A stretch of 64,000 bases of DNA, from NCBI GenBank assembly GCA_036398175.1, contig DASWHL010000104.1, positions 6,036 through 70,035 on the forward strand, given 5' to 3'. Source of the DNA: JAOTWJ01 sp036398175. Lineage in GTDB: Bacteria > Gemmatimonadota > Gemmatimonadetes > Gemmatimonadales > GWC2-71-9. Shown one piece after another: positions 28,691 to 36,819 of this stretch (positions are counted from its first letter, which is position 1; each line of letters opens with the position of its first letter). The notes under the pieces are model-generated. The model was not told where the DNA came from and ran no database searches. It saw only the letters and a list, made by a program, of their open reading frames with translations. The translations under genes and the position numbers were made by a program.

Positions 28691-30165
28691 GCGAGCCCGA
28701 AGAGCGGCGTCCCCGTACGACCCTGGCCGATTCGCTGCGCTCCACCGACGGGCGCGTGCGCCAGGGCGGGCGGCAGTTTCTGCTGAACCTGTATGCGGCC
28801 ATGCGGAGCCTCAAGCTCTACCCGGTCGAGAACGAGCAGGTCCAGCGCGCGCTCGACGAGCTGCACCTGAGCGCCCGCGCGCTCCTCGACGTCGAGGACC
28901 AGCTCGAGGTGCGGATCAGCGGCGAGTTCATCTTCGTCAACTCCACCCGTCTCCGCCTCAACCTGGACAACTACGCCACGTTCTCCCACGTGCTGGCCAT
29001 GCTCCGCCAGAACGGCGTCGGGGTGGTGTCCGTGGACGAGAAGGTCGAGCGCCGCGAGTGGCAGGTGTTCGTGAGCCAGCTGCTCGCGGGCACCATGCGC
29101 GAGCCGTCGCCCAGCCGGCTCTCGGAGCTGTACCAGAAGATGCTCCAGGGTGGCGTGCACCACATCACCGTCGAGCCGATGAGCGAGGACGCGGACGATC
29201 TCGACGACGAGACGCGGGCCAAGGAGGTGGCCAAGCAGACCTACGAGCGCTCGGTGGCCGTGACCAAGGAAGTCGTGAGCAGCATCCGCATGGGCCGCAG
29301 CGCGAGCGTCAAGAAGGTGAAGCGCGCCGTCCAGAACATCGTGGACCAGGTGCTGAGCAACGAGGTGTCCCTGGTCGGGCTCACGACGATCCGCGACTAC
29401 GACGAGTACACGTTCACGCACTCGGTGAACGTCTGCATCTTCGCGGTGGCCATTGGCAAGCGGCTCGGCCTCAACCGACTGCAGCTGTACGACCTGGGCA
29501 TCGCGGCGCTGTTCCACGACGTCGGCAAGAGCCGCGTGCCGCTCGACGTGCTCCAGAAGGACGGGGCGCTCGACGAGGACGAGTGGCGCATCATGCAGTC
29601 GCATCCGTGGCTCGGGGTCCTGACGCTGTTCGGGCTGCGCGGCTACGGCGAGATCCCCTACCGCGGCATGATCGTGGCCCACGAGCATCACATGAAGGTG
29701 GATCTCACGGGGTACCCCAAGGCGCTGCGCCCGCGCCAACTGTCCATGTACTCGAAGATCGTGGCGGTCGCGGACGGCTTCGACGCCGCCACCACGCGCC
29801 GCGTATACCAGACGACCCCGCTGCAGCCCGACCAGGTCCTGCGGGAGATGTGGGAGAATCCGCGGCGGGGCCTCGATCCCGTCCTGGTCAAGGCGCTGAT
29901 CAACCTGCTCGGGATCTATCCGGTTGGCACGTGCGTCGTGTTCGACACGTACGAACTGGGGCTCGTTCACGCCGCCAACCCCGACGCGGATTTCATCCAC
30001 CGGCCCATCGTGCGCGTCGTGCTGAACGAGAACGGCCAGAAGGTGGACCCGGCCCCGCTCGCCAACCTCGCCGAGACGACGGCCGATGGGAGCTTCCGCC
30101 GGTCCATCATCAAGGTCACGGATCCCGCCAAATGGGGCATTACGCCCGGATCCTACTTTGTCTGA
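28687..30165 (+). CDS. HD-GYP domain protein, putative cyclic-dinucleotide phosphodiesterase
   Basis: 492 aa. N-terminal module (about 30-165: LNLYAAMRSLKLYPVENEQV ... RISGEFIFVN ... HHITVEPMSED), a helical linker, then the HD-GYP domain. The expected metal ligands are present: H245 (FTHSVNV), H277-D278 (LFHDVGK), H306, the HEHH cluster at 332-335, and D363 (VADGFD). The GYP signature is degenerate, HHMKVDLTGYP instead of HHExxDGxGYP, so c-di-GMP hydrolysis is plausible but not assured. The C-terminal 120 residues look like a separate domain. It lies between trpB and trpA and is coupled to its HEAT partner. Confidence 0.85.
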   Translation: MSEPEERRPRTTLADSLRSTDGRVRQGGRQFLLNLYAAMRSLKLYPVENEQVQRALDELHLSARALLDVEDQLEVRISGEFIFVNSTRLRLNLDNYATFSHVLAMLRQNGVGVVSVDEKVERREWQVFVSQLLAGTMREPSPSRLSELYQKMLQGGVHHITVEPMSEDADDLDDETRAKEVAKQTYERSVAVTKEVVSSIRMGRSASVKKVKRAVQNIVDQVLSNEVSLVGLTTIRDYDEYTFTHSVNVCIFAVAIGKRLGLNRLQLYDLGIAALFHDVGKSRVPLDVLQKDGALDEDEWRIMQSHPWLGVLTLFGLRGYGEIPYRGMIVAHEHHMKVDLTGYPKALRPRQLSMYSKIVAVADGFDAATTRRVYQTTPLQPDQVLREMWENPRRGLDPVLVKALINLLGIYPVGTCVVFDTYELGLVHAANPDADFIHRPIVRVVLNENGQKVDPAPLANLAETTADGSFRRSIIKVTDPAKWGITPGSYFV

Positions 30166-30961
30166 GCGGGGGCCCGGCGGCATCGCGCGACGGTGGGAAC
30201 GCCTGGCGGCCGAGGGCCGCACCGCGCTGATTCCGTATGTCACCGCGGGGTATCCGTCGCGCGCGGCCACGGTCGCCACCCTCCGCATGCTGGCGGCCGA
30301 CGGGGCGGATCTCGTGGAGGTTGGGATCCCCTTCAGCGATCCCCTGGCCGACGGCCCCACGATCCAGCACGCGTCGTTCGAGGCCTTGCACCAGGGCATG
30401 ACCGTGCGCGGCGTCCTCGACCTGGTACGGGAGGCCGACCTGGCCATTCCCGTGATCGCGTTCTCCTACCTGAATCCCATCCTGCGGTTCGGCACGGAGC
30501 GGTTCCTGGCCGAGGCGCGCGCGGCGGGCGTCGGCGGCGTGCTGATCACGGACCTGCCGGTGGGGGCGGACCCCCCCATCGAGGCGGCCCTCGGCGCCAC
30601 TGGTCTGGACCGGATACCACTGATCGCGCCGACCACGACGGACGCCCGCCTGGCGGCCGCGGTGGCTGGGGGGAGCGGCTTCGTCTACCTCATCTCCCGG
30701 CTCGGCGTCACGGGCGCCCACACGGCGATCGGCACCGAGGTCGAGCGATTGGCCGCCCGTGTGCGCGCGCGCACGCGGCTTCCCCTGGCCGTGGGGTTCG
30801 GCATTGCCGGAGCGGCGCAGGCCACCGCGGTCGCGCGCTTCGCCGACGGTATCGTGGTGGGCAGCGCGCTGGTCGAACGGATGGGGCAGGGCGGCGCCGC
30901 GGCGCGTGACCTGATTCTCGAGTTGCGCCAGGCGCTCGATGCGGCGGGCGTTCCGGGATGA
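30158..30961 (+). CDS. trpA: Tryptophan synthase alpha chain
   Basis: Cleaves indoleglycerol phosphate to indole, which channels to TrpB. 267 aa from TTG 30158, which overlaps the end of the HD-GYP gene; an in-frame start further upstream would add noise sequence. Catalytic Glu in LVEVGIPFSDPLADGP and Asp in GVLITDLPVGA. YLISRLGVTGAHT and AVGFGIAGAAQA are conserved. The stop overlaps the folB start as ATGA. Confidence 0.93.
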   Translation: MSERGPGGIARRWERLAAEGRTALIPYVTAGYPSRAATVATLRMLAADGADLVEVGIPFSDPLADGPTIQHASFEALHQGMTVRGVLDLVREADLAIPVIAFSYLNPILRFGTERFLAEARAAGVGGVLITDLPVGADPPIEAALGATGLDRIPLIAPTTTDARLAAAVAGGSGFVYLISRLGVTGAHTAIGTEVERLAARVRARTRLPLAVGFGIAGAAQATAVARFADGIVVGSALVERMGQGGAAARDLILELRQALDAAGVPG

Positions 30962-31350
30962 ACATGCCGCCGCCGCCGCGTGACAGCATCACCCTCAAGG
31001 GCATGCGGTTCCACACGCTGGTGGGCCTGCTCCCCCACGAGGAGCACGTGCCGCAGCCACTCGAGCTGGATCTCACCGTCTGGCTGTCCCTGCGGTCGGT
31101 GGGCGAGACGGACTCCCCCCAGCAGCTGGTGGACTACCGCCATCTGTACGCGGCCGTGCACGACATCGTGGGCTCGAGTCCGCACCGGCTCCTGGAGGCC
31201 CTGTGCGAGAAGATCGCGGGCCGGGTGCTGGCCATTCCGGCGGTGGCGAGGGTGCGAGTCGCGGCGCGGAAGCCGCACGCGCCCATCCCCGGGCCGCTCG
31301 ACTACGTGGAAGTGGTCCTCGACCGTGGAGCCGGCGATGGCGCCGCGTGA
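30958..31350 (+). CDS. folB: Dihydroneopterin aldolase FolB
   Basis: Folate-pathway aldolase making 6-hydroxymethyl-dihydropterin. 130 aa. DSITLKGMRFHTLVGLLPHE matches the family start with its conserved Glu. DYRHLYAAVHDIV and the ending RKPHAPIPGPLDYVEVVLDR are diagnostic. The first codon overlaps trpA and the 3' end overlaps folK by 14 nt. Confidence 0.92.
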   Translation: MNMPPPPRDSITLKGMRFHTLVGLLPHEEHVPQPLELDLTVWLSLRSVGETDSPQQLVDYRHLYAAVHDIVGSSPHRLLEALCEKIAGRVLAIPAVARVRVAARKPHAPIPGPLDYVEVVLDRGAGDGAA

Positions 31351-31756
31351 CTGGGCCTTCGTGGCGCTCGGCTCGAATCTCGGCGACCGGGACCGCTACC
31401 TCGCCGAGGCCCGGGCCGCGCTCGCGGCACTGCCGGACACCGACCTCGTGGCCGCGTCGCGCATCGAGGAGACGGCTCCGCTTGGACCCGCGGCGCAGGG
31501 GCCGTACCTGAATCAGATGGTGCTGCTGCGCACGGGCCTCTGCCCCCGCGCCCTGCTCGAGGCGTGCCTCGCGATCGAGCGGGCGGCCGGCCGCGAGCGC
31601 CGGGAACGCTGGGGCCCGCGCACCCTCGATCTCGACCTCGTTCGCGTGGGCGGCCGCACGGTGGACGAGCCCGACCTTCGCCTCCCTCACCCCGAACTCC
31701 CGCGGCGCGCGTTCTGGCAGCGGGAGCTGGTGGAGCTGTCGCCCCATGCCCGATAA
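31337..31756 (+). CDS. folK: 2-amino-4-hydroxy-6-hydroxymethyldihydropteridine pyrophosphokinase FolK
   Basis: Transfers pyrophosphate from ATP to the FolB product. 139 aa from ATG 31337. VALGSNLGDRDRYL at the start and the signature RERWGPRTLDLDLV, with the two metal-binding Asp residues, identify it. PHPELPRRAFW is also typical. It overlaps both folB and panB. Confidence 0.93.
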   Translation: MAPRDWAFVALGSNLGDRDRYLAEARAALAALPDTDLVAASRIEETAPLGPAAQGPYLNQMVLLRTGLCPRALLEACLAIERAAGRERRERWGPRTLDLDLVRVGGRTVDEPDLRLPHPELPRRAFWQRELVELSPHAR

Positions 31757-32555
31757 CCAGGTCACGACGCTGGGCCTCCTGGCCATGAAACGCGATGGCC
31801 GGAAGATCGTCGCCCTCACCGCCTACGACGCCCTCTTCGCCGGGCTGGTGGACGAGGCGGGGACCGACGTGATCCTGGTGGGCGACTCGGTGAATACCGT
31901 GCTCTGCGGGCAACCGACCACCCTGTCCGCCACGCTCGAGCAGATGATCTACCACGGTCGCATCGTCCGGGCCGGCGTCCGGCGCGCGCTGCTCGTGATT
32001 GACATGCCGTTCCTCAGCTATCAGGTGTCGGTGGAGGACGCGAGGCGGAACGCGGGCCGCGTGATGCAGGTGACGGGCGCCAACGCGGTCAAGCTCGAAG
32101 GGGGCGCGTGGCTCGCCGACACGGTTCACGCGCTCGTGCAGATCGGGATCCCGGTCATGGCGCACCTGGGCTTCACGCCGCAATCCGTGCACGCCCTGGG
32201 CGGGCCGCGCGTGCAGGGCCGGGGAAGCGACGCCGCGGACCGGCTGGAAGCGGACGCGCGCGCGCTCGAGGAGGCCGGCGCCTTTGCGCTGGTGCTGGAA
32301 CTGGTCCCGAGCCCGGTGGCGGAACGGGTCACGGCCGCCCTGCGCATCCCGACGATCGGGATCGGATCCGGGCCGGGGTGTGATGGCCAGGTGCTGGTCC
32401 TGCACGACATGCTGGGGTTGAACGAGGCGTTCAAGGCGAAGTTCCTCAAGCGCTACGCGACGCTGGCCGACGACGTGCGGGGCGCGGCGCGCGCGTTCGG
32501 CGAGGACGTCCGGGCGGGGCGATACCCCGACCGCGATCACAGCTTCTCGGCGTGA
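31746..32555 (+). CDS. panB: 3-methyl-2-oxobutanoate hydroxymethyltransferase PanB
   Basis: First enzyme of pantothenate synthesis, methylenetetrahydrofolate-dependent. 269 aa. IVALTAYDALFAGLVDEAG, VGDSVNTVLCGQPTTL, MPFLSYQVS and NAVKLEGG are conserved, with the metal-binding Asp residues in VGDS and IDMPF. The neighbouring fol genes fit its need for a folate cofactor. It overlaps folK and panC. Confidence 0.96.
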   Translation: MPDNQVTTLGLLAMKRDGRKIVALTAYDALFAGLVDEAGTDVILVGDSVNTVLCGQPTTLSATLEQMIYHGRIVRAGVRRALLVIDMPFLSYQVSVEDARRNAGRVMQVTGANAVKLEGGAWLADTVHALVQIGIPVMAHLGFTPQSVHALGGPRVQGRGSDAADRLEADARALEEAGAFALVLELVPSPVAERVTAALRIPTIGIGSGPGCDGQVLVLHDMLGLNEAFKAKFLKRYATLADDVRGAARAFGEDVRAGRYPDRDHSFSA

Positions 32556-33424
32556 TCGAGCTCTCCGCCCCGGGCGAGATGCGCGCGTGGAGCCGGGCCC
32601 GGCGCGCCGCGGGCGCGCGCGTCGGGTTCGTGGCCACCATGGGGTATCTCCACGACGGCCACCTGCAGCTGGTGGACCGCGCCCGCGCCGTGACCGACGC
32701 GATCGTGATGAGCATCTTCGTGAACCCGCTCCAATTTGCCGCAAACGAGGATCTGGACCGCTACCCGCGCGACCCGGCCCGCGACCGGACGCTGGCGGCG
32801 GGCCGCGGCGTGGATTGCCTGTTCCTGCCCGCCGCGGGCGACATGTACGCGCCTGGGGCCGCGATCCGGGTCACGCCCGGCGCGCTGGCCGACCACCTGT
32901 GCGGGCCGCGCCGCCCCGGCCATTTCGCCGGCGTGCTGACGGTGGTGGCCAAGCTGTTCCACATCGTGGAGCCCGACGTCGCGGTGTTCGGGCGGAAGGA
33001 CGTGCAGCAGGCGCGGGTGATCGCGCGCATGGTGCAGGATCTCGATTTTCCGGTGGAGATCGTGGTAGCGCCCACGGCGCGCGAGGCGGACGGGCTCGCG
33101 CGCAGTTCCCGTAATACGTACCTCACGCCGGCGGAGCGGCGGCGGGCCGCGGCCATCCCGGCCGGGCTCGCGGACGCGCACGCGCGATTCGCGGCGGGGG
33201 AACGCAACGCCGCCGCGCTGACCGGCCGCCTGCACGACGCCCTCGCCGCGGCGGGGCTCGGGGTCGAGTACGTCGAGCTGGTGGATCCCGACCGTCTCCA
33301 GCCCGTGGAAACGGCAAGCGCCGCCGCCGTGCTGGCCCTGGCGGTCCGCGCCGGACAAACGCGCCTGATTGACAACATCGTGCTGGGAGACGGCCTTGGC
33401 GCGGATCGCATCGCCCAAGCGTAG
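32552..33424 (+). CDS. panC: Pantothenate synthetase PanC
   Basis: Condenses pantoate and beta-alanine using ATP. 290 aa from GTG 32552, overlapping the panB stop as GTGA. The nucleotidyltransferase HIGH-like motif is MGYLHDGHLQLV. IFVNPLQF, FGRKDVQQARVIARMV and LARSSRNTYL are conserved. Its 3' end overlaps the start of the yqeK-like gene. Confidence 0.95.
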   Translation: MIELSAPGEMRAWSRARRAAGARVGFVATMGYLHDGHLQLVDRARAVTDAIVMSIFVNPLQFAANEDLDRYPRDPARDRTLAAGRGVDCLFLPAAGDMYAPGAAIRVTPGALADHLCGPRRPGHFAGVLTVVAKLFHIVEPDVAVFGRKDVQQARVIARMVQDLDFPVEIVVAPTAREADGLARSSRNTYLTPAERRRAAAIPAGLADAHARFAAGERNAAALTGRLHDALAAAGLGVEYVELVDPDRLQPVETASAAAVLALAVRAGQTRLIDNIVLGDGLGADRIAQA

Positions 33425-33956
33425 CCTGGGGGACCTGCCGTCCTGGGCGGTCGTGACGGAACCACGACGCAAGCACATCGAGCGCGTGGCCCGGCTCCTG
33501 GCCGAGTGGGCCGAGGCGATGGAGGTGGGCGCCCGTGAGCGGCGACGCTGGTTGCGGGCGGCCTGGATGCACGACGCGCTGAAGGACGCGCCCCGGGACA
33601 TGGTCCGCGCGCTGGCGGCGCCGTTCGACGGCCCGGCCACCCTGTGGCACGGCCCGGCCGCCGCGCGCCGCGCGGAACGCGACGGCGAGCGCGATCAGGG
33701 CGTGCTCGACGCCGTGCGGTACCACTCGATCGGCTTCGCGGGCTGGGACCGCGTGGGCCGGATGCTCTACCTGGCCGATTTCCTCGAGACCGGGCGCCGC
33801 CACCGCGATTCCGGGCGTGCCGCCCAGGCGGACCGTGTCCCCGACGATCCCGACGGCGTGCTGCGCGAGGTGGCGCGCGACCGGATCGCGCACGGCATCA
33901 GGAAGGGGTGGCCGCTCCTTCCGGAGACGGTGGCGTTCTGGAACGCGCTCGCATAG
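33396..33956 (+). CDS. YqeK-like HD-domain hydrolase
   Basis: HD phosphohydrolase resembling YqeK, a family shown to cleave diadenosine tetraphosphate symmetrically. 186 aa from TTG 33396, preceded by GGGAGA at good spacing. Metal ligands are visible: KHIERVARL (His), WMHDALKD (His-Asp), WHG, RYHSIG and YLADFLETGR (Asp). In many bacteria yqeK is followed by a LytR-type gene, and here a LytR_C protein comes next, supporting the assignment. The usual nadD neighbour is absent. Confidence 0.78.
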   Translation: MARIASPKRSLGDLPSWAVVTEPRRKHIERVARLLAEWAEAMEVGARERRRWLRAAWMHDALKDAPRDMVRALAAPFDGPATLWHGPAAARRAERDGERDQGVLDAVRYHSIGFAGWDRVGRMLYLADFLETGRRHRDSGRAAQADRVPDDPDGVLREVARDRIAHGIRKGWPLLPETVAFWNALA

Positions 33957-34363
33957 CCCGGTTCCGGGCCGGGGCGGCCATCGCGGCCGCGGGCGCCGTC
34001 CTGGTGCTGGCCGGGGTCCTGACGCGCCGCGGTGCCCCGGGTGCCGGGAACGACGTCGTGCCGGGCGAGCGCATTCCCTACCTGGTCGAGGTGCTCAACG
34101 GCACGACCGCGGACGGGCTGGCCCGGACGGTCACTCGCCAGCTGCAGCGCGCCGGCATTGACGTGGTCTTCTATGGGACGAACGAGGAGCGCGCGGACTC
34201 CACCCTGATCATCGTGCGGGGCGCCGAGCCGGAGGCGGGCCGCGTGGTGCGGGATGCCCTAGGCGTCGGCCGGGTCGTGGTCAGGCCCGATGCGAACCTG
34301 CTGCTCGACGTCACGGTCCTGCTCGGGGACGACGCGGTCGGCGTCGTGGACCGCGGTCCGTAG
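33908..34363 (+). CDS. LytR C-terminal-domain protein
   Basis: 151-aa predicted membrane-anchored protein. An N-terminal membrane helix (AAIAAAGAVLVLAGVL) is followed by a short LytR_C domain: YLVEVLNGTTADGLARTVTR, then RAGIDVVFYGTNE and STLIIVRG. There is no LCP catalytic domain. The start is uncertain; GTG 33908 lies inside the yqeK-like gene and no better codon is seen. The last 105 bp overlap the 3' end of rlmN on the opposite strand. Confidence 0.7.
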   Translation: MAAPSGDGGVLERARIARFRAGAAIAAAGAVLVLAGVLTRRGAPGAGNDVVPGERIPYLVEVLNGTTADGLARTVTRQLQRAGIDVVFYGTNEERADSTLIIVRGAEPEAGRVVRDALGVGRVVVRPDANLLLDVTVLLGDDAVGVVDRGP

Positions 34364-35362
34364 CTGCCCGCACGCCGCGGCGATGTCGAGTCCGCGGCTC
34401 CGCCGCACCGTCACGTTGACGCCGGCCGCACGCAGGGCGTCGGCGAACGCCGCGAGGGCCGTCGGCGCGGTGGGCACGAGCCCGCCTGCGCCCCCCGGGT
34501 GCAACGGGAGGAGGTTCACGTGGGCCCGCAGATCGTGGGCGAGCCGGGCCAGCTCGCGGGCATCGTCGGGCCGGTCGTTGAAGCCGGCGATCATCACGTA
34601 CTCGAACGTCACCCGCCGGGGGAACGCCCGCAGCGCCTCGACGACCCGGGGAATGGGGTACTTCCGCTCCACCGGCATCAGCTCGCGCCGCCGGTCGCTG
34701 AACGGACTGTGCAGCGACCACGCGACCCCGAACTGCTCGGGGCGCCGCGCCAGGGCTTCGAGGCCGGGCACGAGACCCACGGTGCTCACGGTGACCTGAC
34801 GAGCGCCGATGCCAAGCGCGCGCGGGTCGTTCAGCAGGCTCAGGGCGATATCCACGGCGTCCCAGTTGTGCAGGGGCTCGCCCATTCCCATGAACACGAC
34901 GTTGGTGGGCCGGCCGACCCCGGGGTCGCGCACCAGCTCGCGGACCTGGGCGGCGATTTCCCAGGGCGCCAGATGCCGGCCGAACCCCATGCGGCCCGTG
35001 GCGCAGAACGCGCAGTCGAACGCGCATCCCGCCTGCGACGAGATGCACAGCGTGCGCCGGCGCCGCTCCGGGATGAGCACCGACTCCACCAGCGCGCCGT
35101 CGCCGAAGCGCCAGAGAAACTTGAGGGTGCCGTCGCGGGAGTGCTGGCTGGTGACCCGGACGGGTCGCGGCAGCGGCGCGGTGTCCTCGAGCGCGGCGCC
35201 CACGCGTCGCGGGAGGTCGGTGGCGTCCGTCCAGGACGCGACGGGCCGCTGCCAGAGGTAGGGCAGGATCTGACGGGCCCGGTACGCGGGCTCGCCGCGC
35301 TCCGCGACCCAGTCCGTCACCGCGCGGTCGGCGTCGGCGGGTGGCAGATCGAGCCAGGTCAC
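34259..35362 (-). CDS. rlmN: 23S rRNA/tRNA (adenine-C2) methyltransferase RlmN
   Basis: Radical-SAM enzyme that methylates A2503 of 23S rRNA and A37 of some tRNAs. 367 aa from GTG 35362, overlapping the upstream gene's stop. The Fe-S motif is CAFDCAFC. MGMGEPLHNWD, YVMIAGFNDR and the C-terminal RGLDIAAACGQL with the catalytic Cys are conserved. About 35 residues after AACGQL are an unusual acidic/His tail encoded entirely in the overlap with the convergent LytR_C gene. Confidence 0.94.
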   Translation of the reverse strand: MTWLDLPPADADRAVTDWVAERGEPAYRARQILPYLWQRPVASWTDATDLPRRVGAALEDTAPLPRPVRVTSQHSRDGTLKFLWRFGDGALVESVLIPERRRRTLCISSQAGCAFDCAFCATGRMGFGRHLAPWEIAAQVRELVRDPGVGRPTNVVFMGMGEPLHNWDAVDIALSLLNDPRALGIGARQVTVSTVGLVPGLEALARRPEQFGVAWSLHSPFSDRRRELMPVERKYPIPRVVEALRAFPRRVTFEYVMIAGFNDRPDDARELARLAHDLRAHVNLLPLHPGGAGGLVPTAPTALAAFADALRAAGVNVTVRRSRGLDIAAACGQLRTAVHDADRVVPEQDRDVEQQVRIGPDHDPADA

Positions 35363-36258
35363 GGCGCCCCGTTCACCCCCAGCGTGATCCGGTAGGTGGC
35401 GCCGAGATCGGAGGCGCCGCTCCCGCGCGCGATCCCGACCCGAAACGGCCGCGCCTGGAACGCCACGCCCACCACGGGCTGCCACGAACCCACCCCGTAG
35501 CCGCCGCTCCAGTGGGCCCCGGCATCAATCAGCAGCCGCTCGGTCAGCAGGAGACCGATGCTCCCGACGTGGTCCGCTCCCGCCCGCTCGCGCGTGGCGA
35601 AGCCGTAGCGGAGTTGCAGCCGGGAAGCGAGCCCGATCACGGGGGCAATCCCGAAGGCATACTCGACGCCGCCCACGTAGCCCGAGGCCGCGCCGCCGGT
35701 GGCCAGGGGCTCCCCGAGATGCGTGGCCGCCCCGATCGCGAGACCGCGCAGGGGGCGGACGCGGACCCCGACGTCCAGCGTCACCCCGCCCGCGCCGAGC
35801 GCGTCGAGGCGTGCATCGTGGACCAGCAGGGTCACCCCCGCCTCGACCGGCCCGACGCGACCACCGGCGACGGCGCCGGCGAACTGGGCGTAGACCGGGA
35901 TCTCGGGTCCATCCACGATCGGCGAGGTGGACGTGCGGACGAGGTCGCCCACGGAGGCCCGGCCGGCGAGCACTCCCACCCCCGCGCGCCGCGCGAACCC
36001 GACCGCGGCCCCCAGGAGGACGCTCGACACGTTGACGACATCGGGCGCCTGATACACGTCCACGGCGAAGGCCGGACCATTGGCCGTGAGCACGCCGGCC
36101 GGGTTCCAGAAGGCCCCGGTTGGCCCGTCGGCCAGCGCGGCCGGCCGTACGAGCGTGCCCTCCGCCACCCGCCAGAGGTCCGCCCAGGCCGGGGCCTGCG
36201 CGCGCGCCGCGCACGGAAACAGGAGGAGGCCGCAAACCGCGGGCACGGCGAAGCGCAT
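35359..36258 (-). CDS. Predicted outer-membrane beta-barrel protein (PorV/PorQ-like)
   Basis: 299-aa exported protein from ATG 36258. Signal peptide MRFAVPAVCGLLLFPCAARAQA ends at AxA. The motif GPTGAFWNPAGV near the mature N-terminus and alternating Gly/aromatic strands (GVGVLAGRASVGDL, LAIGAATHLGEPL, LQLRYGFATRERA, VGVAFQARPFRVGIA) suggest a barrel of the PorV/PorQ/UPF0164 kind. Its role is unknown. It is transcribed with rlmN, sharing a GTGA overlap, and diverges from the PTS-IIA gene. Confidence 0.65.
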   Translation of the reverse strand: MRFAVPAVCGLLLFPCAARAQAPAWADLWRVAEGTLVRPAALADGPTGAFWNPAGVLTANGPAFAVDVYQAPDVVNVSSVLLGAAVGFARRAGVGVLAGRASVGDLVRTSTSPIVDGPEIPVYAQFAGAVAGGRVGPVEAGVTLLVHDARLDALGAGGVTLDVGVRVRPLRGLAIGAATHLGEPLATGGAASGYVGGVEYAFGIAPVIGLASRLQLRYGFATRERAGADHVGSIGLLLTERLLIDAGAHWSGGYGVGSWQPVVGVAFQARPFRVGIARGSGASDLGATYRITLGVNGAP

Positions 36259-36302
36259 GCGGGGAAGGCTGGACGTCCGCCGCGGGCGTGTCAAGCGTCT
36301 GC

Positions 36303-36331
36303 TTGCTGGCGCCTCGGAGCGCCATTACGTT
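36303..36331 (+). promoter_or_regulatory. Promoter upstream of the PTS-IIA gene
   Basis: TTGCTG (36303-36308), 17 bp, TACGTT (36326-36331). Transcription would start near 36338, leaving a 25-nt leader without an obvious Shine-Dalgarno before GTG 36364. The -10 is identical to that of trpD. Confidence 0.6.
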
Positions 36332-36363
36332 CAACCAATGCAATCACTTAGGCTGCCAGGGCC

Positions 36364-36819
36364 GTGTTGCTCTCTCAGCTGCTGACACCCCAGAGAATCC
36401 GGGTTCCGCTCCTCGCTGCCGACAAGCAGTCGGCCCTGCACGCGCTGGTCGAGGCCGCGGCCGAGGGCAATGAGGCCGCGGCGGACGATCTCTACGCGGC
36501 CATCGAGGAGCGCGAAGCGGTGCTGTCCACCGGCGTCGGACACGGCGTGGCCATTCCGCACGGGCGCTCCGGGCAAGTGGGCCATCTGCTGGTGTCGGCG
36601 GGCGTCGTTCCCAGGGCCATCGAGTATGGGTCCCTCGACGGATTGCCGGTGCGGCTGCTCTTTCTGCTCGTGGGGCCGGAGAGCGAAGCCGGGCTGCACG
36701 TGAAAGCCCTGAGCCGCATCACCAGGCTCGTCCGGCAACCGCTCGTGCGGGAGCGCCTGCTGGCCACGACGAGCGGCGACGAATTCCATCGGGTCCTCCG
36801 GGAAGCGGAGGGGCCGTGA
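36364..36819 (+). CDS. PTS sugar transporter subunit IIA (PtsN-like)
   Basis: 151-aa fructose/mannitol-type EIIA domain. The phospho-accepting His lies in GVGHGVAIPHGRSG, and EEREAVLSTG precedes it as in PtsN (EIIA-Ntr). No sugar permease is nearby, so a regulatory phosphorelay role is more likely than transport. Start is GTG 36364. The gene overlaps aspS by 4 nt and heads the plus-strand run that extends to mgtE. Confidence 0.85.
   Translation: MLLSQLLTPQRIRVPLLAADKQSALHALVEAAAEGNEAAADDLYAAIEEREAVLSTGVGHGVAIPHGRSGQVGHLLVSAGVVPRAIEYGSLDGLPVRLLFLLVGPESEAGLHVKALSRITRLVRQPLVRERLLATTSGDEFHRVLREAEGP

Noticed and set aside
33369..33395. Earlier start for the yqeK-like gene
   Set aside because: TTG 33396 has GGGAGA at good spacing, while the earlier residues do not resemble the family.
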